Source of the DNA: Flavobacterium stagni
GTDB taxonomy: Bacteria; Bacteroidota; Bacteroidia; Flavobacteriales; Flavobacteriaceae
Direction of reading: 5' to 3'
NCBI RefSeq assembly: GCF_004122105.1
Contig: NZ_SBKN01000003.1
Coordinates: 186,001 to 250,000, forward strand
Length of the DNA stretch: 64,000 nt
Positions 54,717 to 62,785 of this stretch are shown here, piece by piece. The translations under genes were made by a program, and so were the position numbers. The notes under the pieces are model-generated. The model saw only the letters and a list, made by a program, of their open reading frames with translations. It ran no database searches and had not been told where the DNA came from. Positions within the stretch are counted from its first letter, which is position 1. Each line of letters opens with the position of its first letter.

Positions 54717-56315
54717 ATGAAACACTACACCGATACGTTTGCTCATGATCATTTGCCCGAACTTTCGGCACAACCGGGCTATTCCTTTTTGGATATACCC
54801 CAGTTTCAACGACCTGAAATGCTCAACTGTGTCGATCGATTGTTGGACCAGCACATTCGAGAAGGGCGCGGAAAACAACCGTGTTTGCATACGTTTGAAA
54901 CCAATTGGACTTACCAAGACTTGTATGAAAAGAGCAACCAAATTGCGCAAGTATTGGTGCATGATCTCAAACTCCAATCCGGAAATCGGGTGTTGATTCG
55001 TTCCGCCAATTCGCCCATGATGGTCGCTTGTTGGTTCGCTATTCTCAAAGCCGGCGGAGTCGTGGTAGCCACAATGCCTTTGTTACGCTCCAAAGAACTC
55101 ACTACAATAATAGATTGTGCCGAAATTTCCCATGCGTTTTGTGCCGCCGATCTGGAAGAAGAAATGCATTTGGTGAAAAGCGACAACCTACAATCGGTGT
55201 GCTATTTTGGAAACGGCCAATTGGAAGCCTTAATGGCAAAATACAACCCCGTTTTTGATAATTACCACACCCATTCCGAAAGTGTAGCATTAATCGGGTT
55301 TACCTCGGGAACCACAGGTTTACCCAAAATGACGGCACATTATCACAAAGATATTCTCAATATCTGTGAAGCTTTTCCTGCCTATTCGCTCCAACCCACT
55401 GCCGATGATATTTTCATTGGAAGTCCGCCCATTGGATTCACCTTTGGACTCGGCGGATTGGTGCTGTTCCCACTCTATTACGGTGCATCGACATTTTTAA
55501 TTGAAAAACCGAGTCCGGACCTGCTTCTGCAAGCGATTCAAGACCATAAAATCACCATTTGTTTTACAGCACCTACCGCTTGGCGGGTCATTACAACTAA
55601 AGTCAACGATTACGATATTTCCAGTTTGCGCAAATGCGTATCTGCTGGAGAAACGCTTCCGTTGAAAGTTTGGCAAGACTGGTTTGACGTGACCGGACTT
55701 AAAATTATAGACGGTATTGGAGCGACTGAAATGTTGCACATTTTCATTTCGTCAAATGAAACGAACATGAAACCCGGCGCAACAGGATTACCCATAACCG
55801 GTTATGAAGCCAAGATTGTGGATGCATCAGGTACCGAGATCATGGATGGAACTCCTGGTCGTTTGGCTGTTCGCGGCATCACAGGCTGCAAATACCTCAA
55901 TCGTCCCGAAAAACAAGCCGAGTATGTGCAATACGGTTGGAATCTTACGGGCGATGTTTTCCGAAAAGACGAAGACGGCTACTATTGGTTTGTGGCGCGT
56001 GGCGACGACATGATTATTTCCTCAGGCTACAATATTGCGGCTATTGAGGTTGAAAGTGTGTTGATCGGACATGAAGATGTGGCGGAATGCGCGGTGGTCG
56101 GACTCCCCGACGACGAACGTGGGATGTTGGTTTGTGCCTATATAGTATTGAAAGATGCAGCTAAAGCATCCGATGTATTGAAAAACCGTATTCAGCACTG
56201 GTTCAAAGAAGTAGCGGCTCCCTATAAATACCCACGTGTGATTCATTTTGTGGAGGCGCTGCCCAAAACCGAAACGGGAAAAATTCAACGTTTCAAACTT
56301 AAAAATCAAGATTAA
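54717..56315 (+). CDS. Aryl-CoA ligase (2-aminobenzoate/benzoate-CoA ligase family)
   Basis: AMP-forming ligase of 532 residues that would activate an aromatic acid with CoA. Motifs: P-loop GFTSGTTGLPKM (about 190-202), GIGATEMLHIF (aryl pocket/A5), hinge WNLTGDVFRKDEDGYYWFVARGDDMIISSGYNI and the C-terminal catalytic Lys in PKTETGKIQRFKL. The N-terminal region DTFAHDHLPE and the GATE motif resemble 2-aminobenzoate- and benzoate-CoA ligases. It lies six bases after the monooxygenase gene, consistent with making that enzyme's substrate. Confidence 0.87.
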   Translation: MKHYTDTFAHDHLPELSAQPGYSFLDIPQFQRPEMLNCVDRLLDQHIREGRGKQPCLHTFETNWTYQDLYEKSNQIAQVLVHDLKLQSGNRVLIRSANSPMMVACWFAILKAGGVVVATMPLLRSKELTTIIDCAEISHAFCAADLEEEMHLVKSDNLQSVCYFGNGQLEALMAKYNPVFDNYHTHSESVALIGFTSGTTGLPKMTAHYHKDILNICEAFPAYSLQPTADDIFIGSPPIGFTFGLGGLVLFPLYYGASTFLIEKPSPDLLLQAIQDHKITICFTAPTAWRVITTKVNDYDISSLRKCVSAGETLPLKVWQDWFDVTGLKIIDGIGATEMLHIFISSNETNMKPGATGLPITGYEAKIVDASGTEIMDGTPGRLAVRGITGCKYLNRPEKQAEYVQYGWNLTGDVFRKDEDGYYWFVARGDDMIISSGYNIAAIEVESVLIGHEDVAECAVVGLPDDERGMLVCAYIVLKDAAKASDVLKNRIQHWFKEVAAPYKYPRVIHFVEALPKTETGKIQRFKLKNQD

Positions 56316-56340
56316 TGTATATTTGAATAGCTTTTATTTT

Positions 56341-56418
56341 TGGAGCTATTTCCTGCTTTCCGCTGTATCTCCCTCCTAACGTCGGGAGGATGCCGCTTCA
56401 ATCAGGGCTAAAACAAGT
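56341..56418. repeat. Dispersed Flavobacterium-type intergenic repeat with variable central hairpin
   Basis: GGAGCTATTTCCTGCTTTCC, then CGCTGTATCT, a small hairpin (CCTCC/GGAGG) and GGATGCCGCTTCAATCAGGG, then CTAAAACAAGT. I recall this element as a frequent intergenic repeat in Flavobacterium genomes; copies differ in the central hairpin. Its end runs up to the thioesterase start, which argues against starting that gene inside the repeat. Confidence 0.65.
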
Positions 56419-56425
56419 ACTACCA

Positions 56426-56845
56426 ATGAACTACTTTACTAAAGAAGAAAAAATTCGTTTCCAACATATTGACTACGCTGGGATTGTTTTTTATCCCCGT
56501 TTTCTCGAAATGCTCAACGCCCTTGTCGAAGATTGGTTTGAAGAAGCGCTCGATCGCCCCTTTCATTTGATGCATGAAACCAATGGCATCCCAACGGTCG
56601 ATTTAAAAGTACAATTCAAGAGTCCGGCCCGCCTTGGAGAAACCATCACCAAGCATTTATGGGTCAAAGAATTGCGCAATTCGTCTATGCTTTGTGGTTT
56701 TAAATTTGAAAACGCCCAACAAAAAACGGTGCTTGAAGGCGAAGTAACCTTAGTAAATGTGAAAATCGCAGACGACCGAAACAGCATCAGTTCGGAAGCT
56801 TTTAACGAAACAATGAGGTCAAAAATCCAACCCTTTTTACAATAA
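56426..56845 (+). CDS. Acyl-CoA thioesterase, 4-hydroxybenzoyl-CoA thioesterase (YbgC) type
   Basis: A 139-residue hot-dog enzyme: FQHIDYAGIVFYPRFLEMLNALVEDWF has the catalytic Asp in HIDYAGIVFYPR, typical of the YbgC/4HBT family, and GIPTVDLKVQFKSPARLGE follows. In this operon it probably releases the hydroxylated aromatic acid (gentisate or an analogue) from CoA before ring cleavage. The start is MNYFTKEE; a Met 12 codons earlier would lie within a repeat element. It is four bases before the nitrilase gene. Confidence 0.85.
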   Translation: MNYFTKEEKIRFQHIDYAGIVFYPRFLEMLNALVEDWFEEALDRPFHLMHETNGIPTVDLKVQFKSPARLGETITKHLWVKELRNSSMLCGFKFENAQQKTVLEGEVTLVNVKIADDRNSISSEAFNETMRSKIQPFLQ

Positions 56846-56849
56846 AACT

Positions 56850-57821
56850 ATGGAGTTTAAAAAATTTAAAGCCGCTACCGTACAAACGTCACCCGTTTTT
56901 CTCAATGTTTCCGCAACAGTAGAAAAAGCCATTCGTTTTATCAAAGAGGCGCATGACAACGGTGCTACATTAATTGCATTTCCCGAAGTTTTTATTGCGG
57001 GCTATCCGTATTGGAATTGGGTAATGACGCCTGTTCAAGGCAGCGCATGGTACGAACAGTTGTATCGGAATTCGGTAGCTGTAAACGATGCAGAAATGCA
57101 ACCTTTGTATCAAGCAGCACGCGATTATAACATGCATGTCGTCATCGGTATCAATGAACGCGGCACAAGTTTTGGCGAAATTTACAACACCAACTTAATT
57201 ATCAACAACCAAGGGGAAATTATTGGAAAACACCGAAAATTAGTCCCTACCTGGGCTGAAAAATTAACGTGGACCTCAGGCGATGGTTCGTCCCTTAAAG
57301 TTTATGATACTGAAGTGGGTCCGCTGGGAACCCTCGCTTGTGGTGAAAACACCAATACTTTGGCGCGTTTTACCTTATTAACACAAGGCGAATTGGTACA
57401 TGTCGCCAATTACATTTCGCTTCCCGTTGCCCCACCTGATTATGACATGGCTGAAGCAATTAAAATTCGGGCGGCTGCCCATTCCTTCGAAGGGAAATTA
57501 TTTACCATCGTATCTTGTTCGACAATATCTCAAGAAATAAAAGATGCATTGCGAGCGGATGTACCTAATATCGATGCTTTGTTGAATCGCAAAAGTTCGG
57601 CCTTTTCTGGATTCATCGGACCCAATGGTGCAGTGATTGGTAACCCCTTAATTGACGATGAAGGCATTGTGTATGCCGAAATCGATTTGGCCAAATGCAT
57701 CCAACCCAAACAAATGCACGATATTTTAGGACATTACAACCGTTTTGATATTTTTGATTTGCGGGTGAATGTGGCACCAACGCGAAAGATTACTTTTGTG
57801 GATAATACGGAAAATGAATAA
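56850..57821 (+). CDS. Nitrilase-superfamily carbon-nitrogen hydrolase
   Basis: A 323-residue enzyme with the full Glu-Lys-Cys triad: Glu46 in FPEVFIAGYPYW, Lys130 in HRKLVPT and Cys164 in ACGENTN. The motifs FPEVFIAGYPYW and CGENTNTLARF match true nitrilases more than amidases. Sitting inside an aromatic-acid operon, it may make the starting acid (or release ammonia from a nitrile or amide intermediate). The true substrate is unknown. A palindromic repeat follows the stop codon. Confidence 0.87.
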   Translation: MEFKKFKAATVQTSPVFLNVSATVEKAIRFIKEAHDNGATLIAFPEVFIAGYPYWNWVMTPVQGSAWYEQLYRNSVAVNDAEMQPLYQAARDYNMHVVIGINERGTSFGEIYNTNLIINNQGEIIGKHRKLVPTWAEKLTWTSGDGSSLKVYDTEVGPLGTLACGENTNTLARFTLLTQGELVHVANYISLPVAPPDYDMAEAIKIRAAAHSFEGKLFTIVSCSTISQEIKDALRADVPNIDALLNRKSSAFSGFIGPNGAVIGNPLIDDEGIVYAEIDLAKCIQPKQMHDILGHYNRFDIFDLRVNVAPTRKITFVDNTENE

Positions 57822-57829
57822 ATAATACA

Positions 57830-57860
57830 GACCTAACAGGTTTTAAAAACCTGTTAGGTC
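57830..57860. repeat. Perfect 15-bp-arm palindrome (REP-like element)
   Basis: GACCTAACAGGTTTT, one A, then AAAACCTGTTAGGTC: a 31-base perfect inverted repeat. I recall this element as a common intergenic repeat in Flavobacteria. It may act as an mRNA stabiliser or a weak terminator between the nitrilase and dioxygenase genes. Confidence 0.88.
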
Positions 57861-57876
57861 TCCAAAATAAAAAACC

Positions 57877-58992
57877 ATGGAAGAGCAACACTATTCCGAT
57901 GATGTATACGGTAGAGCCCGCGTGAATGATACGCCCGAACTCGAAGCGTATTACAAAGAATTAGAAACCTTAGGCGCCGGTGCTTTATGGACCGTTGCCA
58001 ATGATATCGAACCTTGGGAGCCGCGACCCAATTCCGTTCCCATGTTATGGAAATACGACGATTTACGATCGCTGGTACTCAAATCGAGCGAACTCGTCAC
58101 TCCCGAACAAGCGGGTCGACGTGTGGTCTATTTGGTCAATGACAAACGCAAAGACGTTTCGGCCGCTGTGGGTTGGTTGTATACCGGAATTCAGGTTACC
58201 CGTCCCGGTGAATCGACATCAGCACATCGTCATCGTGCTTCTGCATTGCGTTTTATAATGGAAGGGAATAAAGGTTATACGGTGGTAGACGGCAATAAAA
58301 TTATGTTGGAAGTCAACGATTTTGTCATCACGCCCAACTCCACCTGGCACGAGCATGGTGTAGAAGCCGACGGGCAAACTTGTATTTGGCAAGACGGTTT
58401 GGATATTCCGTTAGTGAATGCGCTAGAAGCCAATGATTATGCCGTTTTTGATGGCAAACAACCATTGGACGTTCCGTTGAATTATTCGCCGAAAACCTAT
58501 AGTGGTGTCGGACTCATTCCCGCCGATGTACAGTGGGACAAGCCCTATTCTCCCCTATTTAAATATTCCTGGAGTAAAGTCTATCCTGCTTTGTTAGAAG
58601 CATTGGACGTAAATCCGATCGATCCGTTTGATGGTATTCATATGCGCTACAGCAATCCGTTGACGGGCGGACATGTCATGCAAACCATGAGCGCCTCCAT
58701 GCAATTATTACCCAAAGGATTCAAAGGAAAAGCCCACAAACATACGGGCTCGTTTGTGTACCAATGCGCCAAAGGAAGCGGCTATTCAATTATTAATGGA
58801 AAACGCTACGATTGGAAAGAACGCGATATTTTTTGTGTACCTTCATGGGCATGGCACGAACATCATAATGCGTCTGAAACGGAAGATGCTTGCTTATTTC
58901 ATTTCAATGACTTACCCGTTATTGAAGGATTAGGATTATACCAAGATCGGGTTTACAATGAAAATAATGGACATCAAAATATAAAAGAATAA
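57877..58992 (+). CDS. Gentisate 1,2-dioxygenase-like bicupin
   Basis: Fe(II) ring-cleaving dioxygenase of 371 residues with two cupin domains. First cupin (about 105-185): PGESTSAHRHRASALRFIMEG, then NDFVITPNSTWHEHG, with the His ligands in HRH and WHEHG. Second cupin (about 275-345): GKAHKHTGSFVYQCAKGSG, then WAWHEHHN. This is the gentisate/salicylate dioxygenase pattern. The predicted reaction is cleavage of gentisate or a close 2,5-disubstituted benzoate to maleylpyruvate. The next gene encodes a matching FAH-type hydrolase. Confidence 0.9.
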   Translation: MEEQHYSDDVYGRARVNDTPELEAYYKELETLGAGALWTVANDIEPWEPRPNSVPMLWKYDDLRSLVLKSSELVTPEQAGRRVVYLVNDKRKDVSAAVGWLYTGIQVTRPGESTSAHRHRASALRFIMEGNKGYTVVDGNKIMLEVNDFVITPNSTWHEHGVEADGQTCIWQDGLDIPLVNALEANDYAVFDGKQPLDVPLNYSPKTYSGVGLIPADVQWDKPYSPLFKYSWSKVYPALLEALDVNPIDPFDGIHMRYSNPLTGGHVMQTMSASMQLLPKGFKGKAHKHTGSFVYQCAKGSGYSIINGKRYDWKERDIFCVPSWAWHEHHNASETEDACLFHFNDLPVIEGLGLYQDRVYNENNGHQNIKE

Positions 58993-59014
58993 TAGTTTAG
59001 AAAACTACAAAACA

Positions 59015-59923
59015 ATGAAATTACTTACCTACACCCACCAAGACAACGAAGCGCGCTTGGGGTTTTTATTTAACAATTTAGTGATAGATATGGAAGACTT
59101 TGGCGAAGTGGCCAATTTTCCTTTGCCCGATGATATGCTTGATTTGATTGATATGGGAATTGAAGTTATCGATGAAATCAACGATTTGATTGCAGATACT
59201 CCAGATGAGTTTATCACAAAAATTGGGGTGCCATTTGAAGAAGTGACCTTACTCGCTCCTATTCCAAGACCGCGAAAAAATATTATTGGTATTGGATTGA
59301 ATTATACCGAACATGTGGCAGAAAGTGCCCGTACTTTAGATACGACTGGTAAACTTCCTCAAAAACCCATCATCTTTTCAAAACCACCTACTACAGTGAC
59401 GGCAACAAACACCGAGGTGATTAAAAATACAAAGCTTACCTCACAATTGGACTGGGAAGTCGAGTTAGCCGTAGTTATCGGAAAAACAGGGAAATATGTA
59501 CCGAAAGCGGAAGCTATGGATTATGTATTTGGGTATACTGTTATCAACGATATTTCTGCTCGGGATTGCCGTCGTGAAGGGCAATGGATTGTATCCAAAG
59601 GACAAGATACGTTTGCGCCTATGGGTCCGATTTTAGTCACCAAAGACGAAATCGAGAATCCGCATAACTTAAATCTTAGTTTGAAAGTCAATGGCATTGA
59701 AAAACAAAATTCGAATACGAAATTCTTGCTATTCAACATTAATGACTTAATCGAAGATTTAAGTACCGTTTTTACCATTGAGCCCGGTGACATTATCGCA
59801 ACAGGAACGCCTGCAGGTGTGGGTGCAGGTCGCGATCCACAAGAATGGTTGTATGACGGTGATGTGATGGAAGCTACCGTGGAAGGAATTGGTACGATCA
59901 TTAATACCGTAAAAGAGATTTAA
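59015..59923 (+). CDS. Fumarylacetoacetate hydrolase-family protein (maleylpyruvate/fumarylpyruvate hydrolase-like)
   Basis: A 302-residue FAH-fold enzyme: GIGLNYTEHVAES, PIIFSKPPTTV, metal ligands in WEVELAVVIGK (Glu-x-Glu) and NDISARD, and GTPAGVGAGRDP. The family splits carbon-carbon bonds of ring-cleavage products. Between a gentisate-type dioxygenase and a maleate isomerase the reaction is probably maleylpyruvate to maleate plus pyruvate, without prior isomerisation. No glutathione-dependent maleylpyruvate isomerase is present in the operon, which supports this. Confidence 0.9.
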   Translation: MKLLTYTHQDNEARLGFLFNNLVIDMEDFGEVANFPLPDDMLDLIDMGIEVIDEINDLIADTPDEFITKIGVPFEEVTLLAPIPRPRKNIIGIGLNYTEHVAESARTLDTTGKLPQKPIIFSKPPTTVTATNTEVIKNTKLTSQLDWEVELAVVIGKTGKYVPKAEAMDYVFGYTVINDISARDCRREGQWIVSKGQDTFAPMGPILVTKDEIENPHNLNLSLKVNGIEKQNSNTKFLLFNINDLIEDLSTVFTIEPGDIIATGTPAGVGAGRDPQEWLYDGDVMEATVEGIGTIINTVKEI

Positions 59924-59925
59924 GC

Positions 59926-59997
59926 AGGGGCTGCAATAGGGATCGAAGCAAGGTACCGCGTACCGCGGAGAGCCCGGGCCGAAGGCATTGCCCTTTT
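59926..59997. repeat. GC-rich intergenic repeat-like element
   Basis: GGGGCTGCAATAGGGATCGA, then AGCAAGGTACCGCGTACCGC, GGAGAGCCCGGGCCGAAGGC and ATTGCCC. Its GC content is far above the surroundings, and it contains the palindromes CCGCGG, GGTACC and CCCGGG. It has no coding frame. I believe related elements are scattered in Flavobacterium genomes. It directly precedes a tandem heptamer run. Confidence 0.6.
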
Positions 59998-60039
59998 CAG
60001 TATACAGTGACCAGTTTTCAGTAATCAGTAAACAGTTGA
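59998..60039 (+). repeat. Six tandem CAGTNNN heptamers
   Basis: CAGTATA, CAGTGAC, CAGTTTT, CAGTAAT, CAGTAAA, CAGTTGA in perfect register, ending 11 bases before the maleate isomerase ATG. The first four bases are constant and the last three vary. Reading-frame periodicity is absent, so it is not coding. Confidence 0.9.
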
Positions 60040-60050
60040 AGAATTAAATA

Positions 60051-60803
60051 ATGACAAAGAAATATAGAATTGGACAAATTGTGCCGTCGTCGAATGTGAC
60101 GATGGAAACCGAAATTCCGGCGATTTTTAGAGCGCGTGAGACCGTTTTACCTGAGCGATTCACCTTTCATAGCAGTCGGATGCGCATGAAAAAAGTCACT
60201 CAAGAAGAACTTGCGGCTATGGATGCCATGAGTTTGAAATGTGCCATCGAACTTTCAGATGCTCACGTGGATGTGATGGGTTATGCTTGTTTGGTGGCGA
60301 TTATGAGTATGGGACGCGGCTATCATTGTGTTTCAGAAGTCAATTTGCATCAAGAAACGATTGCCAATGGTTTCCCTACTCCGATTGTGACTTCGGCGGG
60401 TGCGTTGATAAATGGATTGAAAGTATTAGGAGCCAAACAAATTTCGATTATTACTCCTTACATGCGTCCGTTGACCGATAAAGTAGTCGATTATATTGAA
60501 CACCAAGGCATCAAAGTCAAAGAGAGTATTGCTTTGGAAATTCCGGACAACCTCGAAGTTGCAGCTCAGAATCCGTTGAATTTGTTGGAAATTTATAAAC
60601 AATTGGATTTGACCGATGTCGATGTTTTGGTAGCCTCAGCATGTGTGCAAATGCCTTCTTTGGAAGCGATTGATCAAATTCAAGCCGAATGTGGTATTCC
60701 AGTTACCTCGGCTGCCGTTTGTACAACTTATGAAATGATGAAGAAATTGGGCATAGAAGCGAAGTCGACGATTGGTGGGGAATTGTTGAATGGCAGTTAT
60801 TAG
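60051..60803 (+). CDS. Maleate cis-trans isomerase (Asp/Glu racemase superfamily)
   Basis: A 250-residue protein: opening YRIGQIVPSSNVTMETEIPAI, then catalytic Cys pair in MGYACLVAIMSMG (about 80) and VLVASACVQMPSL (about 200). Both Cys are retained, as in characterised maleate isomerases. It would convert maleate from the FAH-type step to fumarate for the citrate cycle. Last gene of the aromatic operon, followed by a hairpin terminator. Confidence 0.88.
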   Translation: MTKKYRIGQIVPSSNVTMETEIPAIFRARETVLPERFTFHSSRMRMKKVTQEELAAMDAMSLKCAIELSDAHVDVMGYACLVAIMSMGRGYHCVSEVNLHQETIANGFPTPIVTSAGALINGLKVLGAKQISIITPYMRPLTDKVVDYIEHQGIKVKESIALEIPDNLEVAAQNPLNLLEIYKQLDLTDVDVLVASACVQMPSLEAIDQIQAECGIPVTSAAVCTTYEMMKKLGIEAKSTIGGELLNGSY

Positions 60804-60829
60804 AAGTTATGAATTATAAATTATGAATG

Positions 60830-60856
60830 AAAGCCTGAAGTGATTCAGGCTTTTAC
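60830..60856. terminator. Bidirectional terminator overlapping the archaemetzincin 3' end
   Basis: AAAGCCTGAA, GTGA loop and TTCAGGCTTT form a 10-bp stem with T on both exits. It includes the last codons and stop of the minus-strand gene. Confidence 0.83.
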
Positions 60857-61480
60857 TTTTAGGGTAATTTGCTTTTTGCATTCTCCACACAAAAACAACG
60901 ATTCCTGGTCAATGGTACTTATTTTTTCATTGGCGGCGGTCATTACACAATGGGGATTTGGACAATGCGGTAATCCTAAGTTATGACCAAATTCGTGTAT
61001 GGTTACTTTTTTTGCACGTTCGAGTTCTATTTTTGAACGGGTGTGTTTGAGTCGGAAAGTTGAAACAATTGCCGAATTTCCGGGGCGATAAGCCAAGCCC
61101 ATAATACCAAAATCAGTATATTTCCATTCAGGTTTGATTATCTTTCCTTGTTCATCCCTTTTTGTGATGCAAATATCTTGGGTTGTAAATCCCATGACAT
61201 AGTTTAACGTATCCGGTAAATGTTTACGTTGAAGTGTTAAGACTTTTGGCGCTTGATATCTGGGCGATTTTATTGAAGTATATGCCGCATTTGGCATGGG
61301 TTTGCTGGGTAATACAAACGTTTGAACTCCATAATAATTTTCTAGAGCATACCGTAGCGAGTCACAATAAGATTTCGGAAATCCAGTATATGCAATAATG
61401 CCTACTTTTAACGGTTTTGGGTTTTGTTGACAAGAAAGACAACATTTCATGATAATAATCAATACAAGCCAATTTTTCAT
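60845..61480 (-). CDS. Archaemetzincin-like zinc metalloprotease, lipoprotein
   Basis: A 211-residue protein with a lipoprotein signal (lipobox CLSC, Cys17). The zinc site is HEFGHNLGLPH (His162, Glu163, His166, His172), followed by a Cys-rich second metal site (CPNPHC at 173-178 and CGEC at 198-201). This double-site pattern defines archaemetzincins. The lipid anchor would place it in the envelope, which is unusual for a family typified by cytosolic members. Substrate unknown. A terminator overlaps its 3' end. Confidence 0.87.
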   Translation of the reverse strand: MKNWLVLIIIMKCCLSCQQNPKPLKVGIIAYTGFPKSYCDSLRYALENYYGVQTFVLPSKPMPNAAYTSIKSPRYQAPKVLTLQRKHLPDTLNYVMGFTTQDICITKRDEQGKIIKPEWKYTDFGIMGLAYRPGNSAIVSTFRLKHTRSKIELERAKKVTIHEFGHNLGLPHCPNPHCVMTAANEKISTIDQESLFLCGECKKQITLKVKA

Positions 61481-61506
61481 GGAATGTAAACCGCAAATAT
61501 CAAACC

Positions 61507-61533
61507 AAAAAAAAGCACAACGATAGTTGTGCT
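61507..61533 (-). terminator. Terminator of the serine hydrolase gene
   Basis: AGCACAAC, GATA loop and GTTGTGCT: a perfect 8-bp stem that on the minus strand is followed by a run of T. It lies 21 bases beyond the serine hydrolase stop. Confidence 0.84.
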
Positions 61534-61553
61534 AGGTATTTTAGTCAAAAAAA

Positions 61554-62573
61554 TTAATTTTTCAGAGCTGTTGTATCGGCAGTCATCTCACGGTATACCA
61601 TACTTGAAATTTGTTTAATTACTTCGGGAAGTGTATCAAAACTATTTCCTTTTGTCATAATCGTGATCAAATAAGGCCGTTCTTCAACATAAACAATTGC
61701 TGTTTCATGCAATTGTTTTTCAACGGCATCACCCGCTTCTCCAAATTTATGTGAAAAGGCTACACCTCGGGGAAGACTTGCCGCTACACCTAATTTAAAA
61801 TCAGATTGTGTTAACAAAGACGTAGCATATTCCGAATCTGCAATTGATAAATAAGAAGCATTATAAAGGGCGCGCATAAATAAGGAAACATCTTTAACAT
61901 TTACTGGGTAATCGGAGGCATTCCAATCAGGGGCATTTAATCCCAAATCGGTAAACACTTTTTTGAAAACATCCACATCTATAATTGAATTTAAGATAAA
62001 AGTGGCATTGTTATCCGAATGTACAATCATGTACTTTAAGAGTTCACGAACAGTGTATTCGTGGCCTAATTGAATTGATTTTGTGGTAAAAATGGGTTTT
62101 TTATCTGTTTTTAGTTCTTGATTGAAAAGGTATTTTTTGTCTAATAAACCTGGATTTTTCTCATTCATTTTTAAAAATGTAATCAACTCCGGGATTTTCA
62201 AAAGAGAACCTGGTTTGTATTGTTCGTCGGGATTGATGACGCTCCATCCATTGAGTTCATAATCTCTGATATAAACGGATGCCGAAGTGATAACACCTTT
62301 GTTTTTAAATTCAGTGATTACATTTTCAATCGAATTTTTCACCGATGAGAGTTCGCTGGATTCATTGGAAGCATCAACAAACAAAAGGGGTTTGATGTAT
62401 TTAAATCCACTTAATCGCTTAACGTGTACCTCTTTATTTTCAGAAAGTGATTGTTCGGATTCAATTTTAGCATTTTGATAGTGACTAACTAAAAAATAAG
62501 TGCCTAGTATTGAAATGAATACAATTAACGGGATGTATTTAAAAGTGATTCTATAGTTTAATATTCGAGTCAT
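61554..62573 (-). CDS. Membrane-anchored class A beta-lactamase-like serine hydrolase
   Basis: A 339-residue protein with one N-terminal membrane helix (about 13-30) and a periplasmic domain of the penicillin-recognising fold: SxxK as SLLK (Ser123, Lys126), SDN (186-188) and a KTG-equivalent HKFG (about 276-279). Sequence around GWSVINPDEQYKPGSLLKIPELI fits the beta-lactamase2 family, which includes peptidases as well as true beta-lactamases. The lack of a cleavable signal and of a typical omega-loop ExxLN motif argues against a resistance enzyme; a cell-wall role is more likely. Confidence 0.8.
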   Translation of the reverse strand: MTRILNYRITFKYIPLIVFISILGTYFLVSHYQNAKIESEQSLSENKEVHVKRLSGFKYIKPLLFVDASNESSELSSVKNSIENVITEFKNKGVITSASVYIRDYELNGWSVINPDEQYKPGSLLKIPELITFLKMNEKNPGLLDKKYLFNQELKTDKKPIFTTKSIQLGHEYTVRELLKYMIVHSDNNATFILNSIIDVDVFKKVFTDLGLNAPDWNASDYPVNVKDVSLFMRALYNASYLSIADSEYATSLLTQSDFKLGVAASLPRGVAFSHKFGEAGDAVEKQLHETAIVYVEERPYLITIMTKGNSFDTLPEVIKQISSMVYREMTADTTALKN

Positions 62574-62598
62574 TATTTAATTTATACTTAATTTCTCA

Positions 62599-62606
62599 CA
62601 AAAATA
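62599..62606 (-). promoter_or_regulatory. Probable -7 box of the serine hydrolase gene
   Basis: On the minus strand TATTTTTG, a full TAnnTTTG match 25 bases before the ATG; no clear -33 TTG. Confidence 0.48.
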
Positions 62607-62785
62607 GCATATAAAAATTGATGTATTGCTGATAATTCTCATTGAAAACTGTCAATTTCTAATTTTAACTAAAATTAACGTATCCAATAGTAAAGCAATC
62701 TTCTTTACGAAAATCCCTTTCTAAAAAATACTAAAGTAAATTTCAAATGCGTTATAACTTATAGTAAATTGCACAAAAATTAGAT

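Noticed and set aside
56390..56425. Earlier start for the YbgC-type thioesterase (MPLQSGLKQVLP)
   Set aside because: These codons fall in a dispersed repeat element, and homologues begin near MNYFTKEE.
59998..60039. Possible CRISPR array
   Set aside because: The period is 7 bases with a 4-base constant part; no 25-40 base repeats with unique spacers and no cas genes.
61554..62573. Serine hydrolase as an antibiotic-resistance beta-lactamase
   Set aside because: Membrane anchor, HKFG in place of KTG and no clear omega-loop ExxLN motif; a cell-wall or general hydrolase role is safer.
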